Assembly: GCA_032718475.1 (NCBI GenBank)
Contig: JAUCBJ010002152.1
Span: 1 to 64,000 of the forward strand
DNA from: Nemertoderma westbladi
Taxonomy: Eukaryota; Xenacoelomorpha; Nemertodermatida; Nemertodermatidae
Reading direction: 5' to 3'
DNA: 64,000 nt
The notes below the pieces were generated by a model. It worked only from the letters and a program-made list of their open reading frames with translations, had not been told where the DNA came from and made no database searches. Made by a program: the position numbers and the translations under genes. Positions within the stretch are counted from its first letter, which is position 1; each line of letters begins with the position of its first letter. Positions 1-11,309 of the stretch are shown here, piece by piece.

Positions 1-1
1 A

Positions 2-238
2 TTATTATATTCTAATAAACTCTCTAGTTGCCGTCGCTGCCCTCAAGTTGACTCTACTGGTCCAGTTCCTGAAACCCAGGTAACAGGAGGAACAGATTCC
101 CTTGGTCCCATCGAGGAGGTGTTAGCAGAAGCCCATTCTAGAACTGATAGCCTCTCAGAAATCACCAGTCCTCTTCCTACAACAGGTAATACCCCTAATA
201 TAGAACTGATTCATTCTGATTCTCAAATGAACTGTTGA
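2..238 (+). CDS. 3' end of an unidentified open reading frame
   Basis: The frame is open from the window edge to a TGA at 236-238, giving 78 codons rich in Pro, Ser and Thr. The 5' part lies outside the window. There is a Cys-Arg-Arg-Cys pair near the start but no full motif. It could be the tail of a retroelement polyprotein, because retroelement remains follow, but I do not recognise it. Confidence 0.25.
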   Translation, partial: LLYSNKLSSCRRCPQVDSTGPVPETQVTGGTDSLGPIEEVLAEAHSRTDSLSEITSPLPTTGNTPNIELIHSDSQMNC

Positions 239-397
239 CAATCAACTTAGAAAATCCCCGGAATGATTACTGTTTAAACTGCCACTGAACGGGAACAGCA
301 ACATACCCGTTACCCCTTAATCTAGTCCCTAAGGGGAATATCACACATAGATATAACTTTTTCCATTTAGAACCTAATATATATTTGCCCGCACAAA

Positions 398-529
398 TAT
401 TCCCCGAGCACGCTCTACCAACCGCTGTTATTCTCCCTGAGCACGCTCTACCAACCGACATTATTCTCCCCGAGCACGTTTTAACAACCACCCCGATTCT
501 CCCTGAGAGTGCTCTAACAACTGCCAAGC
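398..529 (+). repeat. 33-bp minisatellite, 4 units
   Basis: Four imperfect units of 33 bp begin at 398, 431, 464 and 497, each with the core ATTCTCCCYGAGCACG. Because the unit is a multiple of three, one frame (385-627) encodes an 11-residue repeat of the type ILPEHALPTDI. That reading frame has no other sign of being a gene. Confidence 0.8.
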
Positions 530-889
530 GACTAATTGGGTTAATCAATTATCCATTATTACTGAGTATAATTACCAACCTACGAGAGACCATACCTATG
601 AGAGACCATATTCTTCATTGGAGATAGGTATTGGCAAAGCTTCAAAACTATCTCACTGACTTAAATTTTATCCATTTAGTTCTATTGCTAACAAGTGTAT
701 TTTCTTACCATGTTCTGAAGAGGACTATGGTACTGGTACATTCATGGATTTACATTACGTTTAGTTTAGGCCTAGTGAAAATCATATATTATTAGAAGCA
801 ATATAGAAGACATACAAACATCTATAGTATAGTATACATATTTGTATAAATTGTGGCTTGCAAATACTGCGTTATCATCTTCAATGTTG

Positions 890-985
890 ATGAAGGACGT
901 GGAAATAAATGACGAAATGTGGAAAGAAATAGTGAAATGTGAAATGAATAATAAATGAGAAATGAAAAAAGAAAAAAAAATGTAC
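890..985 (+). repeat. AT-rich repeat flanking the BEL fragment, copy 1
   Basis: This A/G-rich stretch with repeated GGAAATAAATGA and AAATGAGAAATG words ends in GAAATGAAAAAAGA followed by a run of A. A very similar stretch lies at 3076-3196 beyond the integrase fragment. The pair brackets about 2.1 kb of retroelement sequence, so it may be part of a flanking repeat or of degenerate LTRs. Confidence 0.4.
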
Positions 986-989
986 GAGG

Positions 990-2223
990 TCAAATACCCA
1001 GCGCTTCTGCCCGGAACGTCGACACTAGCCAAGCTATTAATCCAACAGTGTCACGAGGAAAACCATCACGCAGGACAGAACTGGATTATAGCTAATATAC
1101 GACAAAGATATTGGATCACCCACATCCAGCCACTGATCCGGAAAGTGTTAAAACGTTGTTTTCCCTGCAGAAGATATCTAGCACCACCACTCACACAAAA
1201 GATGGCTGACTTACCAGCCACACGTCTACAGTCCGATTCCCCACCGTTCTATGTAACCGGAGTAGACTGTTTCGGACCATTCACGGTCATCGAGCAACGA
1301 TCCAACATCAAATGCTGGGGAGCCATCTTTACCTGCCTTAGGTCTAGGGCAATCTACCTAGACATCGTGGTGAACCTTATGCAACACGCATTCATCAACG
1401 CCCTGCGTCGGTTCGTGGCAAACAATGGGACATGTCGTCATATGTACTCCGATAATGGTACAAACTTTGTGGGAGGAGAAAGAGAACTTAGAGAGGCGAT
1501 CGAGGGATGGTTTACTGAGGACACCGCATCCTAAGTCTGGAGGGACCACCATATACAGTGGCACTTCCAAACACCCTTAGCACCCCATACGAGCGGGGTA
1601 TGGGAAAAGCTCATCGACTTAGTAAAACGATCCATGCGCGTCGCATTAGGAGACACCCGGGTAACCCATGACACCCTCCGCACAACATTCTGCAGATCAC
1701 GGCTACCCTGAACAACCGGCCCATCGTCCCTATCCGCGATGACCCCACAGATTTGGAGCCCCTCACTCCTAACCACCTACTGGGAAGACCCAAAACCCAT
1801 ATTCTCCCAGAGATGATGTTTCCGGATCCCAACGATATCGCGAGACATACAAATTGGAAGAAGGCCCAAGCGTTGGCAGCGCATTGGTGGAGAATCTGGG
1901 CCCAGGAGTACCTCATAACCCTCCGGACCAGGAGGAAGTGAAACAACACCTACAGGAATGTCGCAGTTGGCGACATGGTGCTAGTGAAAGAAGATCTCAA
2001 AGACCGCGTCCACTGGCCTGTGGCGCGAGTTGTGACAATACACCCGAGCAAAGACGGAATTGCAAGGACTGTGACGATAAGAACGGCAAAGGGCCACTTC
2101 CAACGCCCTATCCAGAGGCTGTGCCTTCTTGAAGGCAATGACAGCGGTGACTCTACGAGAGGTGATAAGTTCCCTACTCCGGATCCTGCTGCAGACATTG
2201 GTGACAATGCTAAACCCGTTTAA
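990..2223 (+). pseudogene. BEL/Pao retrotransposon integrase and C-terminal domain, decayed
   Basis: The translation has the BEL/Pao integrase layout. A His/Cys zinc-binding region comes first (HEENHHAG near 1050, CFPC near 1160). The catalytic core follows, with GVDCFGPF near 1260 and YSDNGTNF near 1443. The C-terminal domain found in BEL/Pao polyproteins (family DUF5641) begins with LTPNHLLGRPKTHIL near 1762 and continues through VGDMVLVKED near 1970. The gene is broken by an in-frame TAA at 1532-1534, a frameshift near 1690 and a TGA at 1939-1941 where the family has Trp. Protease, reverse transcriptase and RNase H are absent, so this is the 3' portion of pol only. Element boundaries are not resolved. 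Confidence 0.85.
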
Positions 2224-2497
2224 ACCCTTCTCATCCTGTTGACAAACTCTTTTAAACTGTGATTTATCGACAATGATTATGGACCCCCTTAAACCAACTA
2301 TAACCACGCAATGGTATTTGTGTTTCCTCGTGTGTTATGTGGAGTCCAGCATCACCCTGCAGATGTTTCGACTGATGCAGGGTCGTTTATGTATTGTTTA
2401 CCCTGATTTTGGTCATCGGGACCAACGACATTGGATTATTGGAAATGGTAAAGATTTGAAGTGGAATTCATTGTATCCATTGTAGTATGTTATGTTG

Positions 2498-2900
2498 TCC
2501 GTTGCGTGTGCAGTTCGGGGCGTAGGCGGTGTAACTAGTCCAGCTGTAGATCCCGGATTGCTGCGCAACACCCCCTCTATCCCGTTATTCTGCTGGGTCC
2601 ATGGTGCATCCACATGACTTCGACGATAGAGGGTTTTATGTTTCTCAGTCGCGTTATTCTGGTGGGACCGTTGCGTGGATTTTGGGGCGTAGGCGGTGTA
2701 ACTAGTCCAGCTGTAGATCCCAGAATGTTGCGTAACCCCATCCCACATGACTTCGTCGGCTGAGCTTTATGTTACTGGGAGTGTTATTCTGGTGGGTACC
2801 TGGTGCATTCCACGTGACTTCACTCCCAGCGTCTTCATTGTCCGTTACGTGTGCAGTTTGGGGCGTAGGCGGTGTAACTAGCCCACCTGTAGACCCAGCT
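2498..2900 (+). repeat. About 170-bp tandem repeat, 3 copies
   Basis: The core GGGGCGTAGGCGGTGTAACTA recurs at 2517, 2685 and 2861, followed each time by a similar CAGCTGTAGATCCC block. Spacing is 168 and 176 bp. The repeats lie just downstream of the BEL coding remains and may belong to its 3' untranslated region or LTR. Confidence 0.75.
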
Positions 2901-3075
2901 TCCACAATGAAAATTTCCCAAAGAAGATGATTGAATGTAGTTGGAAAAGATGAAAAGAAACAGACGATATTACTATAAACCGAATGATGATGCGTATGAT
3001 GATGAAAATGTAATGATGCGCACCCTGGTGCTGCGCTTGTAACAAGTGATGATAGCCGGGGGGCTATAACCCCAA

Positions 3076-3196
3076 TGATGATGTGGAAATAAATGAAATG
3101 TAAAATAAATGTGGAACTAAATGATGAAATGTGTTGAAATAAATGAAATGTAATGAAATAATAATGAGAAATGAAAAAAGACAAAAAAAATGTATA
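3076..3196 (+). repeat. AT-rich repeat flanking the BEL fragment, copy 2
   Basis: It resembles 890-985 and shares GTGGAAATAAATGA at its start and AATGAGAAATGAAAAAAGA at its end. Poly(A)-signal-like AATAAA words follow at 3339 and 3355. Its role is unknown. Confidence 0.4.
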
Positions 3197-3446
3197 AAAT
3201 GTCTAAAGAAAAGAATTGGAAAAAAGAAGAGGACATAAAAAGTCAAAACTGGTTGGATATTAATGTATAGCTATAGTAACTGTAAATGCTGAATGTATTA
3301 GCAATAAGATGGTAGATGCCTATATAGCAATGTTATTTAATAAACTGAATTAAAAATAAACTGAATTATTCTGCAGTCACTATAGTATCAGACTTTCTGG
3401 ATTTATAATTAACTGATATAAATTTGCAACGGACATAATTGTAAAT

Positions 3447-6044
3447 ATGGACCCAAATCGCCAAATTATCGGCAAACTACGTAATACGATAGATCTACTG
3501 GAATATCCACAACCTGGATCCCCTAACTTTGATACAAATTGGAGCGCCCTGATAAACGAGAATGTGCGAGTCGTCAAATTCTCCGGGCGAGAGGGACCGG
3601 ATTCCCGGAATCTACGAGCCCTCCGGTTGTCCGATGCAAGTACGAGACTGAAAAGAACTCGGAACGCAAAGGCAACCGGAGAGGATGAGCTGTCGTACTG
3701 GGAAACGTTCCGGCAAAGCGTCTACAGATCCCGATGTTTGATTTACGACAACGAGGGAAACGCGACGCCCACCTCGAAAGCGATGACGTTGGCGCGATGT
3801 CAAAGTTTCATCGACGATAAGAGTACGTACCTCGCCCATTGGGGAAACCTAGCGGAGTGTACGGCGATGCTACGAGAGGAACGTATATCGGTTATCCAGA
3901 ATCGCAACGACTACCAGGAGAAGTACGGGACGAAAGAATACGGTCGATCCTTGGTCGTCGTCCTCGGAACCCTGGACGGTTTGGTGTTGGTGTGTCGAAT
4001 ATTTCCGACACCCAGACAGGAGGTACGGACAGCCGGAGTGATCTGGCTACTACCTCCAGAGATCCAAAAGATCCTCTTCGACTTCGACGTCATTAAAATC
4101 GGGTCGGATATAAAAGCGGGCGTCCGAAACGACTACGCGAACGCTCCTTTTGGAAGAGACCGTAAAGAAGATCTCAATGCCATTAGTCATGCGTCGACAC
4201 CCAGACACTATTAGCCTGGTTACGATCCGCCGTATTCATGCGAGGATTCCGGGAGGTGAGACAGACGAAATCCGGTATTGGCCACCTCGCAGTACTAAAC
4301 GGCGGCGTTGACTTTAAACCTCAGAAATTCCAGGACTATAATAAGATATATGGTGGATATCTGGGATTAGAAATAAAGAGCGAGTGAGAGGGTCGATGGA
4401 AGGACGTTGAAAGGAAGTGGACGATACACCAAAGGTGGGAGAATCCGGATCGACGGAACTACATCTACGTCGTTATGGAGTCCTACACCGTCGCTAAGTT
4501 CATATGTAAAACTCTCGATAACCTCATTACGGCAGTTCCTCGTTCCTTTATCGACTATGAGTGGAATGAAGTTATCAGCCACGCCTTCAAAGCGGTCGAG
4601 AATATTACACCGGGAGAGACAAAAACGCTCACCGTTATCGATTCCTGGGACGAGAACAGACCTTTCGACATCCCTACGATTACCGATCTCCTTGGTGCGG
4701 AGGAGCCTCTGATTTCCTCGGAAGGGGAAGAACTATGGCTACAGGAAGGCGTTCTACTATCCACCCCAAAGCGACAACTCGAGCCGGAATCCGCTTACGA
4801 ACCAGCCGCCAAACGAGTTGCCTCGGCCGAACCTGCGATGGAAGCAGGTGCTTCCACCCCACTCGGTTCTGGTAGCCCTGCGAGGGAGTTAGTCACTACC
4901 TCCGCGTTGAGCGACTTCGGCGACATATGCCAGAGGTTATCCCCATATCCTTTCCCGGGTGGCGAAGACTGGTCTTCGGAGATTCCGAGTACCAGCACCC
5001 AATGGACCCGCTCAGCGATACTGGTCTAAGGGTCCCAGCGCTGCGCCGACTCCTGAAGATCTCCTCGGTATCCCTCCGTCGAAAGCCCCGGCACCTCTTC
5101 CCCGACCAGCGGTGGCAACTACCCCCTTCATTCCGCAAGATCCTATGCGACTAACCCGATGGTACGCCGAGCAGACCAAATGGATCCACCGCCAGAAACG
5201 GTCGTCCGAGATGAGACCGGCAGGACATAAAGAAGGTTATCGGAGCGAGAACCTACTACGCCAAAGCCCAGCCTTTCGCGGGCTACCGGCTACAGCGAAT
5301 ATTCAAAAGAGCGACCGACGACTCGAGTATTACGTCGGCGTCCCGATCCCGATCTTCTTCGGTCGGGAGATGCAGTTAGAGATATGCGCAGACTGTGGTT
5401 CGGAGCAGTGCCCACGCGGTAGATGAAATCGAGTAACCGATTCGTGCCTACAGCTCCTCGGGATTCTGTATTGTCCATTCTGCACGACATCGGGACACGA
5501 CGTCTCAGTTTGTCCAACCCTCTATAACCTCTGCACAACTTGCGGTTTCCGTGGACATTCCGCTAGCCCCCACTGCAATATAAAATGCCCCACAAAGGAC
5601 GTTACCACTATGGGAAATCTGGTTATATTCGAAACTTACGCAAATAGCCACATAAAGACCAAAGTACGGAGAAACGCTCGGAATATCGCGCAGGAAATGG
5701 CGTGTAGGTATTTTTCCTTCCCGGAATGCCTCCATACTACAGCGTCGCTACCTTTCCATTACGTGGATCTGTTGCTAAGCACCGGATTATTCGGTCCATT
5801 CGAGATCCTTAGATGCTTATATTCGTATAAAGAAGGGTTTGGTGATGGAAAATGGTTCCTGGAGGCGCGTAACACCGAGTTGGAAAGACGAACCGATATG
5901 ATCCCGTTGCCATCGAAAGGAAGAGCCGCCAGGAGACAAGAGGAAACGTTGCTCACGATGGATGTCGATGCTCCCCTACCAGCTCTAGCGATCGACGAGA
6001 GTCGACGGGCGAAGAGGAGAAAGGCGTATCAGAGCAAGAAATAA
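3447..6044 (+). pseudogene. Retroelement-like gene with exonuclease-like region and two zinc knuckles, frameshifted
   Basis: The gene runs across several frames: 3447-4214, then another frame from about 4195 to 4385, then 4385-5029, 4959-5426 and about 5450-6044. Codon composition and sense continue across the shifts, so I read it as one decayed gene of about 860 codons. Residues about 170-310 resemble the 3'-5' exonuclease (DEDD) fold: a hydrophobic strand, then LPPEIQKILFDFDVIKIGSDI, then VDTQTLLAW. The usual first DxE motif is not evident. Near 5479 there is a CX2CX4HX4C knuckle (CPFCTTSGHDVSVC) and near 5535 a second (CTTCGFRGHSASPHC). A polypurine tract and a candidate LTR follow directly, which suggests a Gag-like gene of an LTR element. 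The family is not identified. Confidence 0.5.
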
Positions 6045-6212
6045 AGGATCAGGATATTGCAGGAACATTTATATTGAACATTTATTTTTATATATATATA
6101 TATATATTAACTCTAGACCAAATTAATCAAGACTATGCAATATTAAAATTTTGGGATTTTTATATGGGAAATGACCTACGCAAACTCGATCTACCGATAG
6201 ACCTCACGAAGG

Positions 6213-6226
6213 TCATTGGGGGGGAC
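6213..6226 (+). other. Candidate polypurine tract
   Basis: The run ATTGGGGGGGAC lies immediately before a TGTT that could start an LTR, at the expected place for plus-strand priming. It lies 169 bases downstream of the zinc-knuckle gene. Confidence 0.45.
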
Positions 6227-6829
6227 TGTTCGCGGTATTTCAACTTTTCCTAACGCGAGTTGAATATTTTTTGGATTTATTTAAAATGATTATTCCGATA
6301 TCACTACTGGGTGCGGGAACATGGGATTTGGGCACATTCGATGGACTGGGGGCGATTTATGGGTGAACATTGGGGCGACTTACGGGGTACGGGACTCATT
6401 TCATGTATATAAGGGCCAGGGGTGGGAGACAAAGTTAAGCAGTATTCAGGTTTACCTGATTACTATTAGGCCTAGCCAACTTCCTGCTGCCTGTAGAGGT
6501 GGATTTGGTAACTCGCTAGGTCTAAAGGACAAGGACTGCCCTTAGCTGTACTGTAGGGATTTATATTGTCGTGTTATATTATTGTGAATAATTTGGTGTA
6601 TATTGGTTTGGGGAAGCCCAACTTATTCTCAATCAAGGTTCAACTGTAGGGAAGTTACATTAAAGTGTATATCCAACCAATGAAACCTTTCCTCAACCGC
6701 AATCTTGCATTTAAGAACGTATTCCTTCTCCACAATCAATATCCGGTGACTGGCCAGGATTCCGTGGTCTGAAAAGTTCCGCCTCCAGCATCGGCATTTT
6801 CCCCCATGGTGTCGGGAATAACGGCAACA
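6227..6829 (+). repeat. Candidate 3' LTR (about 603 bp)
   Basis: The segment starts TGTT and ends AACA, follows a polypurine tract, and contains a TATA box (GTATATAAGGGCC near 6405) at a position usual for a U3 promoter. No matching 5' LTR was found upstream, so neither the boundary nor the target duplication can be confirmed. Confidence 0.45.
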
Positions 6830-6933
6830 CTCTCACAAACTGTGTGTTTGTAATATAAATGTAATATAAAGTAGTCAGCTGATAGCTCTTCTGTCGAAAT
6901 CCAATGCAAATATTTATTACATAGGTCTGTAGG

Positions 6934-7814
6934 TTAACCCTATTACCACTGGGGTGTTTTGACCATTAGCACCACTGGGGGGGGGGGGGGGGGGGGCGAT
7001 TCGGCCCACCCACTATATTTTTGTAGTCATCTAATGAAATCCTACAAAATTTGGGCTGTTGGTGAAACAACTATAGATGAACACTACCAAATCTTAAAAA
7101 GTTAAAATTTCATAAGCAGGGTCTCATAATTTTGATGAAAAATAAAAGTAGTCCCAGGACAAAATTTCAAAATTTTTCGTTTTCTAAAAACTAATAGTGT
7201 GGCAGTGTTGGCTAGATTTAGTAGGTTTTTCAAGACGCTGAATCGAATGTGATTATATTCCACTTCCAAAAATTGAAGTGGATGATATTTTTCGTGCACC
7301 TAAGAAGTCGCCAAAAATGGCGAACCACTAAGTCTTCAGGCTTCTATATTACTTTCAATCGATTCAGCGCTCCAGAAAACCTATAAAAATAGTGTATTTT
7401 CCGAATCTCGTATTTTTCAAAATTTGAAGTGCCACGCCCTAATTTTGGTGCTCCAAAAATGACGTACCACCTCACTTACATACTTGTATAGAGCATTAGA
7501 GTAATCCAAACCAATAAAAATAAATAAAAATAGCCCAAACATAAATAATTACTAAATCACGAATGACTTTGTAAAATTCGAAAATTTCAAAAAATTTGGT
7601 GCTGGAGACCAAATTTTGAGGTGGCACCCTCATCGAAAAGTAGAAATCCAATTGCAACGGCGTTTTTTGCAAAAGATGCGGCATTAAATTTGGCTAATTC
7701 TCACAAAAAATTGGGCCGGTACGTAATGTGGTTGCATAGTTACAGCAACTAAAAACTAGGAAGGGGCCGATTCGCCCCCCCCCCCCCCCCCCCCCCCAGT
7801 GGTAATAGGGTTAA
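6934..7814. mobile_element. piggyBac-type MITE with TTAA target duplication
   Basis: TTAA at 6934-6937 and 7811-7814 flanks an 873-bp element whose ends are inverted: CCCTATTACCACTGGGG on the left and its complement on the right. Each end runs into a long homopolymer, G at about 6977-6997 and C at about 7775-7797, then GGCGATTCGGCC or its inverse. TTAA duplication with CCCT termini is the piggyBac superfamily signature. The left end has an extra internal copy of the ACCACTGGGG motif. No transposase is encoded, so mobilisation in trans is inferred. Confidence 0.8.
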
Positions 7815-8127
7815 TGAGTGTATCTGAACTGAACTGATGATTGGCCCTAACTGAATTCATTAAGCCTCTACAGAAATCAGCCTCTACACTACACTATCAG
7901 ACTATGACAATCAGAAAATACAGCTATTACAGTATTACAGTACATGATTACTGGATTATATTGATTCCACAGCCAGTTCAGCAGTTGCTAGAACATCAGT
8001 AGGCCTACCATACCACATACCAGTCTGCAGTCGGCTAGCAGCTTGGTCGGTACCGGTCAAGGCCTACTAGAGAAACAGGCCTGGAATCCGAGATCAAGCC
8101 AATTATATTGAAGGCCTAATAATCCAA

Positions 8128-8144
8128 TGTGTGTGTGTGTGTGT
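8128..8144. repeat. (TG)n microsatellite
   Basis: A run of eight TG dinucleotides, directly left of the tandem duplication at 8156. Confidence 0.9.
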
Positions 8145-8155
8145 CCGGAGCTCTA

Positions 8156-8432
8156 CAGCCCGCATTTCTAAACCAATCTGATCGAGTAAGGTATCAAACG
8201 AAGCGGAATTGTCATACGATGCTCACCGCCCAAAAACATTTTGGTATTCTAGAACATTATTTAGCTATTAATAGCTATTTTCACTACAGACCGCATTTAT
8301 AAATCGATTTGATCGATTAAGGTATCAAACGAAGCGGAATTGACCTGCAATGCATACCGCCCAAAAAATTTAGTACTCTAGTATTCTACTACTTAGTATT
8401 CTAGAACATTATTTAGCTATTAATAGCTATTA
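8156..8432. repeat. Tandem duplication, two copies of about 135 bp
   Basis: Copy 1 (8156-8285) and copy 2 (8286-8432) share GGTATCAAACGAAGCGGAAT, CCGCCCAAAAA and TATTCTAGAACATTATTTAG. Copy 2 has a short internal expansion of TAGTATTCTA words. No coding sense is seen. Confidence 0.75.
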
Positions 8433-8786
8433 TTGTAAATTGCAATTTTTCATGTGTTAACCATAGGCTATTATATACTACTACTTCTACTTGGGACTAC
8501 GTTAGGAGGACAAGCTGGCCGCCGCTAGCGCTATTCTAGAACATAGATAAATAAAGGTAATAGGATTTATTAATAATATTAATATAATAATAATAAACTG
8601 GAATATAATTTTTTTGATGAAATGGATGAACCCACCACAAAAATCGGTCGGTCTGCATGTTAGCACAGCTAGTTTAAGACTTTTGTCAAGTTGTAATTTC
8701 ACAAGAACTCTTAAGTAATATAATAATAATATGTACTGCTTAAGAATTACACTCAAGAGTTAAAAAAAAATTAAAAACACATCATG

Positions 8787-9490
8787 TTATTGAATGTTCA
8801 GCCGCATTAGTTTTGGTTGTTTTGTTCCTACACGAGATGTTGACGCTGCACTAGTCGCAAACAGAGTGAGACGCCTCAGGAAGATATTGCCTAACGCCCT
8901 AGATGCTGTAGTTGGAACTTTAAGAGAAAATCGTAGAAAGGCCACCGTTTCAATAATATGTATCAAGCGATTGATGCAAGGAACTACCTTCGAGGTAATC
9001 AGGACAGAATACACGTTCTCCACAAGTCCTTAAAATTCGGCCATCGGTAAAGTGAGACCACCTCTGTTTAAGCAATCTAAATAAAGAGAATGATCCAAAA
9101 CTTCATTGTCAGTCATTGAAAGTACGGGATGTTTGCGAGCAACGTAGCCAGCTATATAAAACAATGCCATCTTCTCATCACCTGTAATTATCTCTGTTCC
9201 GGTCTCGTCAATGTGGTTTATAGCATCCACTTCATTGTCGGTCAACGTAATGTCAATACACGAGGAACACTTGTGCTTCCCAAGTTCACTTGAACATTCA
9301 ACCTCCAGTTCTGTGTATAGTTTCGCTCGATCAATGCGGTGGGCAACCACGTTTGCAATTCCACAGGATCTTTCGGAAACGCGTAGACCGTAATCGGTGA
9401 GGAATTCTCTTCCCCGTCGTCCATACCGGTCAGTTTATCCTTCGCGTTCGCATAACTAGCAGACCAGTTCTGCAACCATCGACGGAACAC
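8787..9490 (-). pseudogene. P-element/THAP9-like transposase, C-terminal fragment
   Basis: On the minus strand the fragments read through from about 9490 to 8787. They contain ALFYIAGYVARK (about 9150-9185) and DCLNRGGLTLPMAEF (about 9032-9075). The combination of a YIAGYVA-type helix followed by an RGGLT motif is characteristic of the C-terminal RNase H-like region of P-element and THAP9-type transposases. There is a frameshift near 9350 and an in-frame TAA at 9030-9032. The THAP DNA-binding domain and the upstream catalytic part are missing. Assignment rests on motif recall, not alignment. Confidence 0.5.
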
Positions 9491-10137
9491 TTCCTTCCCA
9501 TCGAGTTAACGGTCGTACAGTCGTATCAGGTTGTCACTTTGGTAGTTTATTCGGGTAGACACTCGTGTATTCAGGTAAACACCGAGCAGTCAGGTAGGAA
9601 GAGTAAACGATAACATAATTCAGTGCAGTAGGTAGTTCAAGATTTGTAAACTATAGGCCTACAGTATACCGGTATCAGAATTCTAGGCCTTCAATAATGA
9701 AGGCCTGTAGGCTGGCTGCCAGGCCTGTTTCTCTAATAGGCCTTGGTACTGGTACAGCACAGCCAGACAGCAGCACAGATATCAGGCAGTCAGGAGTATA
9801 TACAGCCTACTGCCCTGGCAGCTCTGTACAGTATTAATTACAGTATGCAGTACAGCATACGGCCAGTACTGCAGTTGCAGTACGGCTGTAGGCCTACAGC
9901 GCTACAAGCCTACGTCAGTCAGTCAGTACGTGTACGGTCCAGCGGTCGGTTCGCCAGATGCCAGAGCCAGACCTGTAGACTGTAGACAGCAGACTGCCTT
10001 CCTCCATTAACTCAGACGGGACTACCAGGCTGCCACTCCACTGCTCCAGGCTGCTGGGTGCCAATCTGCCAATGCCAGTTACCAGTAGGCCTACTGACTG
10101 ACTGACTGCAGTAAATACACACAACAAAACAAAAAAA

Positions 10138-10472
10138 CACAAACAGACAAAAATACACAAAAAAACACAATATGACCCAAAAAAAAGTACCCAAAAAGAC
10201 AAAAAAAATGTTTTTAATAAACAATGTATCTACAATAAGATCCTAAATCTTATTGTAGATACATTGTTTATTAAAAACATTTTTTTTTATGACCCAAAAA
10301 AAGTACCCAAAAAGACAAAAAAAATGGTTTTAATAAACAATGTATCTACAATAAGATCCTAAATCTTATTGTAGATACATTGTTTATTAAAAACATTTTT
10401 TTTGTCTTTTTGGGTACCCGTACTTTTTTTTGGGTCATATTGTGTTTTTTTGTGTATTTTTGTCTGTTTGTC
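10138..10472. repeat. Long nested palindrome
   Basis: The outer arms are 10138-10208 and about 10397-10470, sharing GACAAAAATACACAAAAAAA and GACCCAAAAAAAAGTACCC as inverse copies. Between them are two tandem hairpins of about 75 bp (10209-10288 and 10325-10399), each an almost perfect stem built on ATAAACAATGTATCTACAAT with a 5-nt CCTAA loop. The right outer arm has a 6-nt insertion (CCCGTA region). No gene is present. It could be a fold-back element or a replication-derived palindrome. Confidence 0.85.
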
Positions 10473-10476
10473 TATA

Positions 10477-10502
10477 TTAATGCCCCCAATCGGGGGCATT
10501 AA
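10477..10502. repeat. Perfect hairpin ending in TTAA
   Basis: TTAATGCCCCC and GGGGGCATTAA form an 11-bp perfect stem around AATC. The word GGGGGCATTAAGGGTC recurs at about 10916. The TTAA ends recall piggyBac termini, but no element body can be defined. Confidence 0.6.
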
Positions 10503-11309
10503 GGGTCGGAGGTGTTAAGGGTCGCCAATAATTTTAATGGATACTGTGGTAATGCACTTCATAAAAAATGTGATTTTTTTTTCTTTATATTTGGCTATGA
10601 CATCTCAGCATCTGGTATGAAAACTAATTTCACAGTTTTGTATCAAATGATAGTCCAAAAAAACGAAAATAATCAGAGCTACATAATTCCTTAAGGTAAA
10701 GTTTGGTGTGAAACTTTTTCAGTGCTTGCTGAAACTTTTTTTCACTGTGTACATCATATTAATTGCTTTACAATTTTTTTTAGTTGTGGCCTATATTGTA
10801 TATATACCTATATGAGAATGTTATTGAGTCACAAGAAGTGTTGAAAACCGAAAATATAATTGGTTTTATCTAAATTTTTTATTTATCAACTTATCTGGCA
10901 TATTTTACCTTTTTGGGGGGCATTAAGGGTCATAAATTAATGTAGTCCTAGGGGCATTTGTGCAGGTAACAGGGTAAACTTTGTCAGTTTGTTATGCTAC
11001 ACTTGTAGAATATCTGAATATGGGACAATATACAATATGCTGTAGGAAATATAGGCTATATATTTAGCATATCAATTCAATACTGGTAGGCTCTGTCTTT
11101 GTAGCATATATATGTATATTCTATTACTAGTACCGTCAATTCTAGAATGGTGCTCTAACCTTTGCTGTTTAGTCTTCTAGTAGAGTAGGCCTACCCTGAT
11201 CCATCCTGCCCCCCTGTCTGCTGGATAGGTTATTTAGAGATTGTGATAGCCCTCTACTTTAAATACAAAGCACTGATAGCATAGCTTACAATATTATAGT
11301 GTATATATA
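10503..11309. other. Intergenic DNA, no gene seen
   Basis: AT-rich sequence with short G runs (10914-10919) and no reading frame with recognisable content. It leads into the pogo-like transposase at 11310. Confidence 0.5.

Larger units (their letters stand above)
8049..9755 (-). mobile_element. Possible P-like transposon remnant with inverted ends
   Basis: An inverted pair of about 36 bp (8049-8084 and 9719-9755, sharing AAGGCCTACTAGAGAAACAG with few mismatches) brackets the transposase remains at 8787-9490. A further shared word, ATTGAAGGCCTA, lies inside both arms. No clear target duplication is visible and the outer limits are uncertain. Confidence 0.4.

Noticed and set aside
234-2245. 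LTR pair starting TGTTGACAA at 235 and 2,238
   Set aside because: Only the first nine bases agree; the following sequences do not match.
8794-9033. 79-aa plus-strand frame
   Set aside because: Antisense to the P-like transposase remains.
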